Shown here piece after piece: positions 17,628 through 25,678 of a stretch of 64,000 nucleotides of DNA. How positions within the stretch are numbered: position 1 is the stretch's first letter; each line of letters begins with the position of its first letter. The notes under the pieces are model-generated. The model did not search any database, was not told the DNA's origin, and worked only from the letters and a program-made list of their open reading frames with translations. Both the position numbers and the translations under genes were made by a program. Source of the DNA: Jeotgalicoccus coquinae (GTDB lineage: Bacteria; Bacillota; Bacilli; Staphylococcales; Salinicoccaceae); contig NZ_JACHFF010000001.1 in the NCBI RefSeq assembly GCF_014207425.1, positions 952,124-1,016,123 of the forward strand, in the 5' to 3' direction.

Positions 17628-17720
17628 ATGGATTTTCTTTTTGCAGAAATTTTAGCACCCGTAATCACCGGGTGCCTGATTGCGTACTTTGTCTATTGGC
17701 TGGATAACCGCAATGACTGA
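17628..17720 (+). CDS. Fst/PepA1-family type I toxin peptide (30 aa)
   Basis: A 30-residue peptide beginning MDFLFAEILAPVITGCLIAY and ending FVYWLDNRND. It has the full layout of the Fst/Ldr family (par of pAD1, PepA1 of S. aureus): a short polar start, one membrane helix with a Pro near its middle and the G-C/x-hydrophobic-A stretch, then W-L and a charged tail. Such peptides insert in the membrane and stop growth when overproduced. GGAGG motifs at 17613-17619 give the ribosome-binding site. The mRNA leader can fold on itself (TCCCGG 17591-17596 with CCGGGA 17609-17614), and 17580-17588 (TCGCCTATC) is perfectly complementary to 17719-17727 just after the stop. It has a convergent antisense RNA and shared terminator downstream. 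Confidence 0.88.
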   Translation: MDFLFAEILAPVITGCLIAYFVYWLDNRND

Positions 17721-17734
17721 TAGGCGAAAACCAC

Positions 17735-17800
17735 ACCAAAAAACCCCCAATCTACGGTCATAGATTGGGGGTTCGGTGTTGCAATGGATTTCCTTTTTGT
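17735..17800 (-). ncRNA. Predicted antitoxin RNA (RNAII-like) of the Fst locus
   Basis: Predicted transcript of about 65 nt from the promoter at 17807-17836 to the shared terminator. Its 5' part is the complement of GCAATGGATTTCCTTTTTG (17781-17799), which repeats with one mismatch the sequence around the toxin start codon (17625-17643). It can therefore pair with the toxin start region and with the common terminator loop, exactly the two-contact scheme of RNAII in the par/Fst system. Length matches the known RNAII of about 65 nt. Predicted only from sequence. Confidence 0.78.
17742..17773. terminator. Bidirectional terminator of toxin mRNA and antitoxin RNA
   Basis: Perfect 13-bp stem AACCCCCAATCTA / TAGATTGGGGGTT with a six-base loop (17755-17760). 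Minus-strand transcripts meet a TTTTTT run after it. Both RNAs contain the hairpin, so the loops can kiss. Confidence 0.9.
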
Positions 17801-17806
17801 AATTTG

Positions 17807-17836
17807 ATTATATCATCAGTCAAAGCAAAAAGTAAA
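17807..17836 (-). promoter_or_regulatory. Promoter of the antitoxin RNA
   Basis: Minus strand: TATAAT -10 (17807-17812), 18-bp spacer, TTTACT -35 (17831-17836). No LexA-like site here, so the antitoxin RNA should be made constitutively. Confidence 0.7.
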
Positions 17837-18221
17837 TTAGTTGATTTGAAACTTTTAGATACCGATAAAGCTAAAACTAAAAATAAGGTTTACGTTAACT
17901 ATGACTTATTAAGATTACTCGGATGATTATAGAAAATATATCTTTTAAAACTATTTAGATTATCTATCACAGTTATGGTTAATCTAATTTTACTCGTATA
18001 AGTACTCTTCTTTCTCTTGCCACTCAATATCTTTTCTAATATACATCTATCTTCATCTTAAAATCTCTTCAATATAATATCGAAGATTAAAAGCATTTTT
18101 TTCTTTTACAATATATAAAAAGCCCCAACCCACTCTCGTAAATCAGGAATTCTCCGCTTCAAACTTTCAGCTGTTCATTCTTCATTTAATATAAAATCAT
18201 TGTTATTATAACAGAACTTAC
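17837..18221. other. A/T-rich region without a supported gene
   Basis: No complete gene is seen. On the plus strand a short open stretch to TGA at 17924-17926 reads DTDKAKTKNKVYVNYDLLRL in its last part, which looks protein-like but has no start codon, so it may be a gene remnant. Near 18201-18213 the palindrome TGTTATTATAACA could be a weak terminator for the minus-strand operon that follows. Confidence 0.4.
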
Positions 18222-19733
18222 TTACACACTCGTAATCCCATCTATTTCTCCCATTCTGCCTTTATCTATCAGTTCTTTGTTTTGCTCGATAAAGTGCTCA
18301 CGGCTTTCTGCAATCATTGTATTAAATCCAGCAGCAACTGCTGCCTCTGTTTCGTTCCATAACTGATGGTTGTAGTTTTTAAAGTCAGGGATAACTTTTT
18401 TCGCTGCGGTCTTCCTTATATGTTTGGCGAGTCCTTTTTTCCATCCTGTAATGGATTTAAATACCATGCCGGCACCGATGGCAGCACTCAGTGTAAGACC
18501 TAATGGGCTTGCGAGAAAGGCTGCGGCTGCACCGGCTTTTAACATGCCGAAGCTTGCAAGTATTCCGGATGCTTTAGTCAGCAGTGCAGTGCTTCCAAGT
18601 TTTCCGAATGAGGACATATATAAAGCGAGTGCGCCCGATGACCCCAGTCCTGCGAGTCCGGTCACAAACCAGTTTTTTGAATTATTACCGAACTTAAGTC
18701 CGGAAACATTGATAAATTCATGCTCTATATTTTCAATGGCTTCGTCTGTTTTCTCATTGAAGTGTTCTATTTTACCGCGGACTTCAGCATTGATAATTTC
18801 CACTTTCTCCATCAGCACATGTTCCGTAAATGCTTTCTGTTCTTTTTTCTTCATTTTAATTCCCTGAGTTTCAATCTGTTCCAGTAATTTTGCTACTGTT
18901 AAATTATCATCCAGCTGCTGGTTTATTAACTGATCAATCGACTGTTTATTTTCTGCTGCCAGAGTTTTCAGCATTGCTTTTTTCTCACGAATGCCTGATA
19001 TATGCTTTTCAAAATCTGTCAGTCGTTCATTGAACGTTTTTGTATTTGCTGATTTCTCTTTAATATCTTCATTGATTGTTTTATAAATTGAGTCATATTT
19101 ATCAGTAAGCTTTCCGTATTCAATCACCGGTGAAACAGATGAACTGTCAAAGTCGTGAATCAGCACGCTGCTTCTTTGATTGTTAATTGTTTTAACTGCA
19201 CTTGGCAAACTGAATTTGTCGACGACAATCACATATACGTTCTCTCCGTAGTCAGGGAGTATATAGTTGTCATAAATATTTTGTGTTTCAGTTGAATCCG
19301 CAAGCAAAACTAATGTTTTATCTGCTGAGTCACTCTTAACACTCACCCGCTGTTCTGCATAGATATCTTCACTGTTTAACAGCTCCATAAAATCGACAAC
19401 CAGAATATTAACCGGCTGTATAAAATTATGATAATTTAAATACTGCGTGCCCTTAATGCCGCTTCGGTAATTTATAAAATTAAGTGCATTTTTACTTTTA
19501 ACTGCTTCAGAGAGTTTACGGGCTTCCATCTGATCAATTCCAAGCAGCTCAGAGAAAAACTTCCCTAGAAAGTCATCTGACTGTGTCAGATCACGATCGA
19601 TAATCAGATTAAATTCTCCAAGCAGATTACGGAGGTTTTGTTCCGCAATAATCTGATCAGCACTATTCAGTTCGTTAAATTCATCCACCTGATTGATGAA
19701 TGTTTTAATATTACTGATGTTGTTGTCACTCAT
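18222..19733 (-). CDS. Unknown protein with dynamin-like hydrophobic C-terminal region (orfD of AAA operon)
   Basis: About 503 aa, family not recognised. Residues 1-220 are mixed and acidic, 220-345 are mostly charged helix (coiled-coil character), and about 350-430 hold several Gly/Ala-rich hydrophobic helices (GLAGLGSSGALALYMSSF, SPLGLTLSAAIGAGMVF) followed by GWKKGLAKHIRKTAAKKV. That end resembles the membrane-touching tail of bacterial dynamin-like proteins, but no GTP-binding P-loop is present. Start at ATG 19731-19733 with GGAGGG upstream. Last gene of the four-gene operon, 14 bp after the AAA ATPase. Probably membrane-associated; function unknown. Confidence 0.75.
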   Translation of the reverse strand: MSDNNISNIKTFINQVDEFNELNSADQIIAEQNLRNLLGEFNLIIDRDLTQSDDFLGKFFSELLGIDQMEARKLSEAVKSKNALNFINYRSGIKGTQYLNYHNFIQPVNILVVDFMELLNSEDIYAEQRVSVKSDSADKTLVLLADSTETQNIYDNYILPDYGENVYVIVVDKFSLPSAVKTINNQRSSVLIHDFDSSSVSPVIEYGKLTDKYDSIYKTINEDIKEKSANTKTFNERLTDFEKHISGIREKKAMLKTLAAENKQSIDQLINQQLDDNLTVAKLLEQIETQGIKMKKKEQKAFTEHVLMEKVEIINAEVRGKIEHFNEKTDEAIENIEHEFINVSGLKFGNNSKNWFVTGLAGLGSSGALALYMSSFGKLGSTALLTKASGILASFGMLKAGAAAAFLASPLGLTLSAAIGAGMVFKSITGWKKGLAKHIRKTAAKKVIPDFKNYNHQLWNETEAAVAAGFNTMIAESREHFIEQNKELIDKGRMGEIDGITSV

Positions 19734-19747
19734 AAACACCCTCCGTT

Positions 19748-21469
19748 CTATCCATCCGCATTCCGGTATTTGCTGCGGTTTCGTTTTCTGTTCAGCATTT
19801 TTTCAATATCCTGATTGATTATCTCTGAGATTTTACTATCAAGCACTTCGGATATCTTACTTTCCAAAGGATTCTTATTCTTCACATTATTATTGAGGTA
19901 TTCCAATTCTTCCCCATACATTTTTTTATAATAAGCATCCAGTTCATTGTAATTCTCAGCAGTCAGTTCCGCTTCTCTGTTATCCCGCACAAACTGTACT
20001 TCTTTAAAGAGCAATGTCCTGATTGTCTCTCTGTATCTGTTCGTACCGATTTCTGCTTTGGATAAATGAAACTTCCTGGCAGCACGGTTACATATATACT
20101 CTATATCCGCACCGGTAAATCCTGCTGATTGCCCTGCCAGCTGTTCCAATTCATCATCGTGCAGCTTTAACGGGATTGCCCGTTTCTCGAGTTTGTCCTC
20201 AAACAGCAGCAATCTCGCATCTTCATCCGGTTTACTGACATAGAAGATTTCATCAAACCGTCCTTTCCGTAAAAATTCAGGCGGCAGCACACCATCAATA
20301 TTATTTGCGGTACCGACCACAAAAGCACCTTTGTTATCGTCGCTCATCCAGCTCAGCAAAATACCGAATACTCTTCTTAACACCTGGTTATCGCTATCAT
20401 CCGCCCCGGAGAATGCTTTCTCTATTTCATCAATCCACAGTACACAGGGGCTCATATGCTCAATGACTTTCAATGTTTCCATAATGTTCTTTTCACTGTC
20501 ACCCACATATTTACCCATTATTTTACTGATATCGAACTTAATGAGCTTTAATCCGAGCGCATTAGCAGCGGCTTTGGCCGTCATACTCTTACCTGTCCCA
20601 GGTTCACCCAAAATAAGAATGCCTTTCGGTAACTCCACCCCATTCTTCGCCAGCAGATTCATATTCGAAAATGCAGCCCGTTCTTCTTCGATATATTCTT
20701 TTAAATGATCCAGACCGATAATATCATCAACATTCTCTGTCGTTTCAACGATCGATAATGTTCCCATTTTTTTAAGCATCTGTTCTTTAATGGTATATAT
20801 TTCTCTCGATATGCTGCTGTCTATTGTACTGTTGAACACTTTAATGCCGAATTCATAAAATATAAATGACAGTGCCTGCGTAATTTCATAATAAGATAAT
20901 CCTTTAAGGTTCTCTATTAAGTTCGGGTCAGTATTACCGGCATCGGTATATGCTTCAAGATGATTCGTTCTGATAAAATCCTCAATAATGTTGTAAATAC
21001 CATTTTCATCCGGCAGAGTATTTTCAATAATCATGGCACCGTCTCTTAACTCTGACGGAATATCATAATGGCTGCCGTTAAAAATAATCGTTGTATTATA
21101 GTATTTATTCGTCTGTACCTTATGTACAAAAACACTTAGGATTTCAAACATTTTGTCTGACTCATCAGTCCGATTCCCGTTGAATAGTGACTCTGCGCCG
21201 TGAATCACAACAATCTGCTCGTTGTCCGTCTTCAACAGATCAATCAATCCATTCAGCAGTACATCGTAGTCACTCAGCTCAACTCCGGGCTGTTCACCAA
21301 ACCCCTGCGTTACATTAAAGTAAAATACATTTTCAACAGAATTTTTGTTCTTAAAGCTTCTCATTGTCTTTTCGACTTCATCAAAACTGAATTTCTGCAG
21401 AAAAATAAGAGGAATATTGGATTGAACAAATTTAGTAATTTCAAATTCCAATTTCTTGTGATCATTCAT
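19748..21469 (-). CDS. AAA+ ATPase, Ycf46-like (orfC of AAA operon)
   Basis: About 573 aa. The N-terminal 220 residues look like the degenerate ATPase-like domain of Ycf46/CbbX-type proteins (NIPLIFLQKFSFDEVEKTMR, then VVIHGAESLF). The C-terminal AAA+ module is intact: GLDHLKEYIEEERAAF, Walker A GEPGTGKS (about 287-294), Walker B CVLWIDEIEKAF (about 346), sensor 1 GTANN, arginine finger region PEFLRKGRFDEIF, and sensor 2 FTGADIEYICNRAA. It should form a hexamer that remodels a partner protein, perhaps the membrane-like orfD. It overlaps orfB by 8 bp and is clearly cotranscribed with its neighbours. Confidence 0.85.
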   Translation of the reverse strand: MNDHKKLEFEITKFVQSNIPLIFLQKFSFDEVEKTMRSFKNKNSVENVFYFNVTQGFGEQPGVELSDYDVLLNGLIDLLKTDNEQIVVIHGAESLFNGNRTDESDKMFEILSVFVHKVQTNKYYNTTIIFNGSHYDIPSELRDGAMIIENTLPDENGIYNIIEDFIRTNHLEAYTDAGNTDPNLIENLKGLSYYEITQALSFIFYEFGIKVFNSTIDSSISREIYTIKEQMLKKMGTLSIVETTENVDDIIGLDHLKEYIEEERAAFSNMNLLAKNGVELPKGILILGEPGTGKSMTAKAAANALGLKLIKFDISKIMGKYVGDSEKNIMETLKVIEHMSPCVLWIDEIEKAFSGADDSDNQVLRRVFGILLSWMSDDNKGAFVVGTANNIDGVLPPEFLRKGRFDEIFYVSKPDEDARLLLFEDKLEKRAIPLKLHDDELEQLAGQSAGFTGADIEYICNRAARKFHLSKAEIGTNRYRETIRTLLFKEVQFVRDNREAELTAENYNELDAYYKKMYGEELEYLNNNVKNKNPLESKISEVLDSKISEIINQDIEKMLNRKRNRSKYRNADG

Positions 21470-22247
21470 CATATTTCACCTCTATATATTCTGCATAAGC
21501 ACTTGAGTCTTTTAAATCTATTTTAGCGCCAGGTGCATAAATTCTGTTGACCACCTGCTGTTCGCTTCTTTTGTTATAAATATCAACAAAGGATTTCGCA
21601 CTTTTAGAACTTTTATATGCCGGACTGAGATTCTCCAGCGTTAACGGACCTTTGCACTCTGTTATTATAAATTTAGTTTTTACTTCTGTAATCTGTGTAA
21701 AATCATCCGCACGAAGTACGGTGAAATCTGCTGTCTCATCGTCACCCCAGTACCCTTCTGACAAGAATCCTTTAATATTATCGATAAACTGCTCGGAAAT
21801 CTCTCCAGCATACTCATCAATAATAATTGAAAATCCGATAAAAATATTTAAACTGCTGTTAATTAGTGCTGACTTCTCAAATTCTGGAAGCTCAGAATAA
21901 AATAACTCATAATCCAAAATAATCTTTTTTATATGTGTTAAGACAGATTCAAAATCGTCGTTCTTTCCATCCATCAGTGTATATAGCAGCTGCTGAAATG
22001 TCTCTTTTTCCGAAGTATAAGACAGACTGTTGTCCAGCATGGTAATAAACTGATAGTACGCTTCAATACTATTATCACCGTTGTCTGCATCAGCCGCTTC
22101 TAAAGATAAGTGGTTACATGCCCAAATTTTTAAATCATCCGATTTAAATTTTTCATACAGTTCAAGCTTATTTCTGTATTTAATTAAGCCCGCTGTGTCA
22201 TGTATTAAATTGTTTCTGAATGCAATTTTAGGACTCAAAGTTCTCAT
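21462..22247 (-). CDS. Unknown protein (orfB of AAA operon)
   Basis: 261 aa, not recognised. Mostly helical and acidic, with no membrane helix or signal peptide. The last 90 residues (TEVKTKFIITECKGPLTLEN, then SKSAKSFVDIYNKRSEQQV) are more mixed and may be a separate small domain. AAGGAG precedes the ATG with seven-base spacing. It overlaps orfA by 20 bp and the AAA gene by 8 bp, so a stoichiometric or adaptor role for the AAA protein is plausible. Confidence 0.7.
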   Translation of the reverse strand: MRTLSPKIAFRNNLIHDTAGLIKYRNKLELYEKFKSDDLKIWACNHLSLEAADADNGDNSIEAYYQFITMLDNSLSYTSEKETFQQLLYTLMDGKNDDFESVLTHIKKIILDYELFYSELPEFEKSALINSSLNIFIGFSIIIDEYAGEISEQFIDNIKGFLSEGYWGDDETADFTVLRADDFTQITEVKTKFIITECKGPLTLENLSPAYKSSKSAKSFVDIYNKRSEQQVVNRIYAPGAKIDLKDSSAYAEYIEVKYDE

Positions 22248-23073
22248 AATCCGACTCCTTATTTTTTCTTGTCTCTTTACGTTTTGATGCTCTGTTTCTC
22301 ATCAGTAATTTAGATTTCACTGTATTCAGAGCATCGACCATCTCTTCACGCTTTTCTTTGTCCAGTGCAGTCACTGCGACTGTAATGACAACACCTTGTA
22401 TCAGCGCTGATTTCGGTCCGAATGCCAGCATTAAAATAGTCAGTCCATGTTCTCTGACAAGCGGATTATGCTTGACGAAGTCCATGATGGCAATAATGTA
22501 ATTTTCATACAGCTGCTTCATCTTCTCTTTCAGCTGGAGTTCAGTGAGCTTATTCTGCCCATGTTCATACACTGCATGTGAAACACTCATACTATGTTTA
22601 ATCATCATAGTAAGCAGCATCTTGTAATTATCTTCACCGATATTTTTGTCAAGATCACGGCTGTCGAGCAGTTCATCTGCTAAAAGATACAATTTATTAA
22701 TCAGTGTCGTTTCCTCTTCATCGGTCATATTGCCTTCAAGATATGCTTTATATTCTTTAAACCCTGAATACAGCTCGTTATCAGCTAAGTCAAAATGATC
22801 TTCCAGCTGTGAAAAAGTATTATTAAATAAATCCAGTCCTTCTGTATATACTTCTTCCAGATTATCAAATTGACTTAACTCACGGTTAAATGACTGATCA
22901 CTGTTCATACCGTCTTCCATATTTTCTATTCTTTGCTGTGCATATGCTTTCAGCTTTTCACCAGCATTCTTCATGACTTCCCTGCCTACAACCATACTTG
23001 TTTCTTTAACGATTTCTTTAAATTGCTCACTGGCAATGACTGCTTTAAGCTGGTTCATCAATGCTGCATTCAT
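22228..23073 (-). CDS. Unknown helical protein (orfA of AAA operon)
   Basis: 281 aa, first gene of the operon, family not recognised. Almost entirely helical; the only hydrophobic stretch is at about residues 214-240 (LTILMLAFGPKSALIQGVVI), possibly one membrane-touching helix, followed by a very basic tail (NRASKRKETRKNK). GGGGG lies seven bases before the ATG. It faces the divergent MerR gene across about 250 bp, so it could come under that regulator, but the 19-bp-spaced MerR promoter found there points the other way. Confidence 0.7.
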   Translation of the reverse strand: MNAALMNQLKAVIASEQFKEIVKETSMVVGREVMKNAGEKLKAYAQQRIENMEDGMNSDQSFNRELSQFDNLEEVYTEGLDLFNNTFSQLEDHFDLADNELYSGFKEYKAYLEGNMTDEEETTLINKLYLLADELLDSRDLDKNIGEDNYKMLLTMMIKHSMSVSHAVYEHGQNKLTELQLKEKMKQLYENYIIAIMDFVKHNPLVREHGLTILMLAFGPKSALIQGVVITVAVTALDKEKREEMVDALNTVKSKLLMRNRASKRKETRKNKESDYENFES

Positions 23074-23271
23074 AATATATCCCCCAGTTATCCGTCACAT
23101 TTTTATACGTTCGATGACAGATTCTATAATTTACACTTTGCTTTTACTTATACCCCAAGTGGCCGCTTCATACTCCTTTGCCCCTGCACCAAATCAATGT
23201 ATAGAATTATTCATTCTGTCACGTTATAGTACATATTAAAGACTCATTCCAAAAAAATATTAAAATACCGG

Positions 23272-23302
23272 TTGACCCTTACATAACGTCATACTCTATT
23301 CT
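23272..23302 (+). promoter_or_regulatory. MerR-type promoter of the TipAS-like regulator
   Basis: TTGACC (23272-23277), 19-bp spacer with the core TTACATAACGTCAT, then TATTCT (23297-23302). The over-long spacer is typical of promoters that MerR-family proteins activate, so the gene probably regulates itself. Confidence 0.75.
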
Positions 23303-23324
23303 TAATTTGTCAGGAGGTTTAAAA

Positions 23325-24062
23325 ATGTATTATGTTAAAGAACTCAGTGAATGGACTGGTGTTTCCGTGCGCACGCTGCATCATTATGATTCTATTGGTC
23401 TTTTACCGGCTAACAGGAGCGACAATGGTTATCGTTACTATACTGATAAAGATCTCGATAAACTTCAAATCATTCTGGCTTATAAGCATTTGGGATTTGA
23501 ACTCCAGGAAATTAAAGAGATGTTTGCAGACAGTAAAGATAATCAGCTGACTCATTTAAGAAGACAGCTGCAACTGATGCATGACGAAAACCGGAGAATA
23601 CTGACAATCATTAATACGCTGGAGTCTACGATTCTGGCGAAGGAAAGAGGGATTAGTATGACAAGTCAGGAACGTTTTAAAGGATTAAATTATGATGATA
23701 ACGAGGAGTACAAAGAAGAAGCTGCTGAAAAATACGGTAAAGAAGTGATTGATACAGCAGCTAAGAAACATCAGGGTAAAGAACAGGAAATGACCGATGG
23801 TTTTAACGAGTTGTTCTTTGCTTTTGCGAATAATCACTCGGCTGGTATGTCACCGTCAGATGCACAGAACATTGAACTTGCGAAATCACTGCACCAGCAT
23901 ATACGCGAGTATTCATTCGACTGTTCGCTGGAAGTATTCGAGAGCATCGGACTGGGTTATGTTCAGGATGAACGGTTCAAAAAGAATATCGATCAGTTTG
24001 GTGCAGGCACTGCAGAGTATGTCAGTAAAGCGGTCACTGCTTACGTCAAACAGAAGCAGTAA
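23325..24062 (+). CDS. MerR-family regulator with TipAS-like drug-binding domain
   Basis: 245 aa from ATG 23325, chosen because AGGAGG lies seven bases upstream; a TTG 18 bases earlier is rejected. N-terminal MerR domain (MYYVKELSEWTGVSVRTLHH, then YDSIGLLPANRSDNGYRYYT and LGFELQEIK), a coiled-coil linker (about 75-115), then a TipAS-type domain (EEYKEEAAEKYGKEVID, later FESIGLGYVQDERFKKNID). TipA/Mta-type proteins bind lipophilic drugs and switch on efflux genes. No pump gene is adjacent, so its target may be only itself or distant. Confidence 0.9.
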   Translation: MYYVKELSEWTGVSVRTLHHYDSIGLLPANRSDNGYRYYTDKDLDKLQIILAYKHLGFELQEIKEMFADSKDNQLTHLRRQLQLMHDENRRILTIINTLESTILAKERGISMTSQERFKGLNYDDNEEYKEEAAEKYGKEVIDTAAKKHQGKEQEMTDGFNELFFAFANNHSAGMSPSDAQNIELAKSLHQHIREYSFDCSLEVFESIGLGYVQDERFKKNIDQFGAGTAEYVSKAVTAYVKQKQ

Positions 24063-24067
24063 ACTTC

Positions 24068-24105
24068 AAAAAAGGAAGCGGGATAAGAATCCCGCTTCCT
24101 TTTTT
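24068..24105. terminator. Bidirectional terminator
   Basis: AAAAAAGGAAGCGGG / CCCGCTTCCTTTTTT with an eight-base loop, between the MerR gene and the convergent M20 peptidase gene. A- and T-runs on both sides. Confidence 0.92.
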
Positions 24106-24138
24106 ATATTCCAGAATTAAGGTATCCCTCGGACTTGG

Positions 24139-25500
24139 TTATGAGTCTTTACTGGACTCCCCGAGCGCCTTCACCAGATTACACGTACATTTAATCCCGC
24201 CGAAAAAGTTCTCCACTTTCAGGTTCTCGTTGGGTGAATGGTTGTGCTGGTCGAAGTTGGCGTACGGCATGATGATCGATGGTGTGCCCAGGTAATCGGT
24301 CCATACATAGTCAGGCAATGATCCCGGCATGCTCGGCTGCACTAACGGTGTCTTCTTGTATGTCTCCCCCACAGCATCTGTCACCACGTGCACAATTTCA
24401 AGGTCAGAGGGTGTTCTCGATGGATGCATGGCACCTTTGTAAGTCACTTTGATATCCGGATTAAATTTCCGGACGTGTGACTCAACCTTTTTAAATATAT
24501 CTTCCGGATCCTGGTCGGCGACGAGTCTCATATCGATACTCACAGTGGCAGTCGACGGGATGATCGTTTTCGCATTGTCTCCCGTATAGCCGCTTTCCAT
24601 CCCCGCTATATTAAACGTCGGTTCCATCGTGAGCTTACGATAGTACGTCTCCCCGTCCATGTTTAAATCCGGATAGCCGATTTTCTCTTTGATGTCTTTC
24701 TGGTCGTATGGTAAGGACGATAAAAGTCTCATGTCCGTCTGTGAAGGTTCACGGATGTTATCGTAGAACCCTTCCACTAATACGTTCCCAGAATCATCGC
24801 GCATCGTATTTAAGAGTTCAATCATCTTCCAGACAGGATTGGCTACAATGTTCCCGGTGTTGCCGGAGTGGTTGTCGAAGTCCGCAGTTTTGATAGTCAT
24901 TTCAAAGTTGAGAATGCCTCTGACGCCTAAGAGTATTAACGGGTTCCCACTGTTGTGGGAAGAACCGTCGGCGGTGTAGACCAAATCCGCTTCAAGTAAG
25001 TCTTTATTCTTATCCACAAATTCGGGTAGGTGCACACTGCCAAGTTCCTCCTCGCCTTCAAAGACAAACTTTATATTGATTGGCAACTCACCGTAGAGTT
25101 CCTGATACGTCTTAATACCGAGCAGCTGTGCCATTAACTGTCCTTTGTTGTCGCCGGCTCCCCTGGCGTAAATTCTGCCGTCTCTAATCTCGGGTTCAAA
25201 TGGATCTGATTCCCATAAACCAAGTGGCTCGACCGCCTGGACGTCGTAATGCCCGTAGATAAGTAAGGTGAAGCGGTTATTATCGTTCATCAGCTCGCCG
25301 TAAACGACGGGGTTGCCGTCGGTTTCCATAATTCGGGTGCGAATCCCTAGCGCTTCCATGTCGTCTTTCAGTACGCCGGCACATTGTCTGATTGCCCCTG
25401 TATCGGTGCTGATACTCTTAATTTTAAGAAAGTTAAACAGCTGCTTCAAATACCTGTCTTTATGTTTCAGTAAAACCGAATCTATCTCTTCAAGTGTCAT
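24139..25500 (-). CDS. M20-family metallopeptidase (dipeptidase)
   Basis: 453 aa, cytosolic. Zinc-dependent hydrolase of the ArgE/DapE/CNDP-like M20 family, probably cleaving dipeptides. Metal and catalytic residues are visible: H84 in IYGHYDVQ, the bridging D117 in RGAGDNKGQ, the catalytic E150-E151 in EGEEELGS, D in YTADGSS and the last His in NFDQHNHSPNEN. The dimerisation domain is at about 190-320. GGGGAA precedes the ATG. Substrate not predictable. Monocistronic. Confidence 0.92.
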   Translation of the reverse strand: MTLEEIDSVLLKHKDRYLKQLFNFLKIKSISTDTGAIRQCAGVLKDDMEALGIRTRIMETDGNPVVYGELMNDNNRFTLLIYGHYDVQAVEPLGLWESDPFEPEIRDGRIYARGAGDNKGQLMAQLLGIKTYQELYGELPINIKFVFEGEEELGSVHLPEFVDKNKDLLEADLVYTADGSSHNSGNPLILLGVRGILNFEMTIKTADFDNHSGNTGNIVANPVWKMIELLNTMRDDSGNVLVEGFYDNIREPSQTDMRLLSSLPYDQKDIKEKIGYPDLNMDGETYYRKLTMEPTFNIAGMESGYTGDNAKTIIPSTATVSIDMRLVADQDPEDIFKKVESHVRKFNPDIKVTYKGAMHPSRTPSDLEIVHVVTDAVGETYKKTPLVQPSMPGSLPDYVWTDYLGTPSIIMPYANFDQHNHSPNENLKVENFFGGIKCTCNLVKALGESSKDS

Positions 25501-25608
25501 ATCTGTTCCCCTTTACGAATTACTTTGTCAGTTGTCATAATATTACTACAATTTAAAAGTGAATGATATTTTATTTTGCTGTCAGATAATCTGCATAATA
25601 ATTTTTCT

Positions 25609-25637
25609 TTGACATATGTCCCTAGTCCTCTTATACT
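25609..25637 (+). promoter_or_regulatory. Strong promoter of the YeeE/YedE transporter
   Basis: TTGACA (25609-25614), 17-bp spacer, TATACT (25632-25637). Confidence 0.85.
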
Positions 25638-25678
25638 GACTAAATCATACTAAAGTACTCAGGAATAGGAGAATTCAA

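Noticed and set aside
17802-17926. Plus-strand open stretch ending in NKVYVNYDLLRLLG
   Set aside because: No start codon or ribosome-binding site, overlaps the antitoxin RNA promoter; at most a gene remnant, family not recognised.
18222-19733. orfD as a true bacterial dynamin GTPase
   Set aside because: The hydrophobic tail is reminiscent of dynamins, but there is no GxxxxGKS/T P-loop or other GTPase motif.
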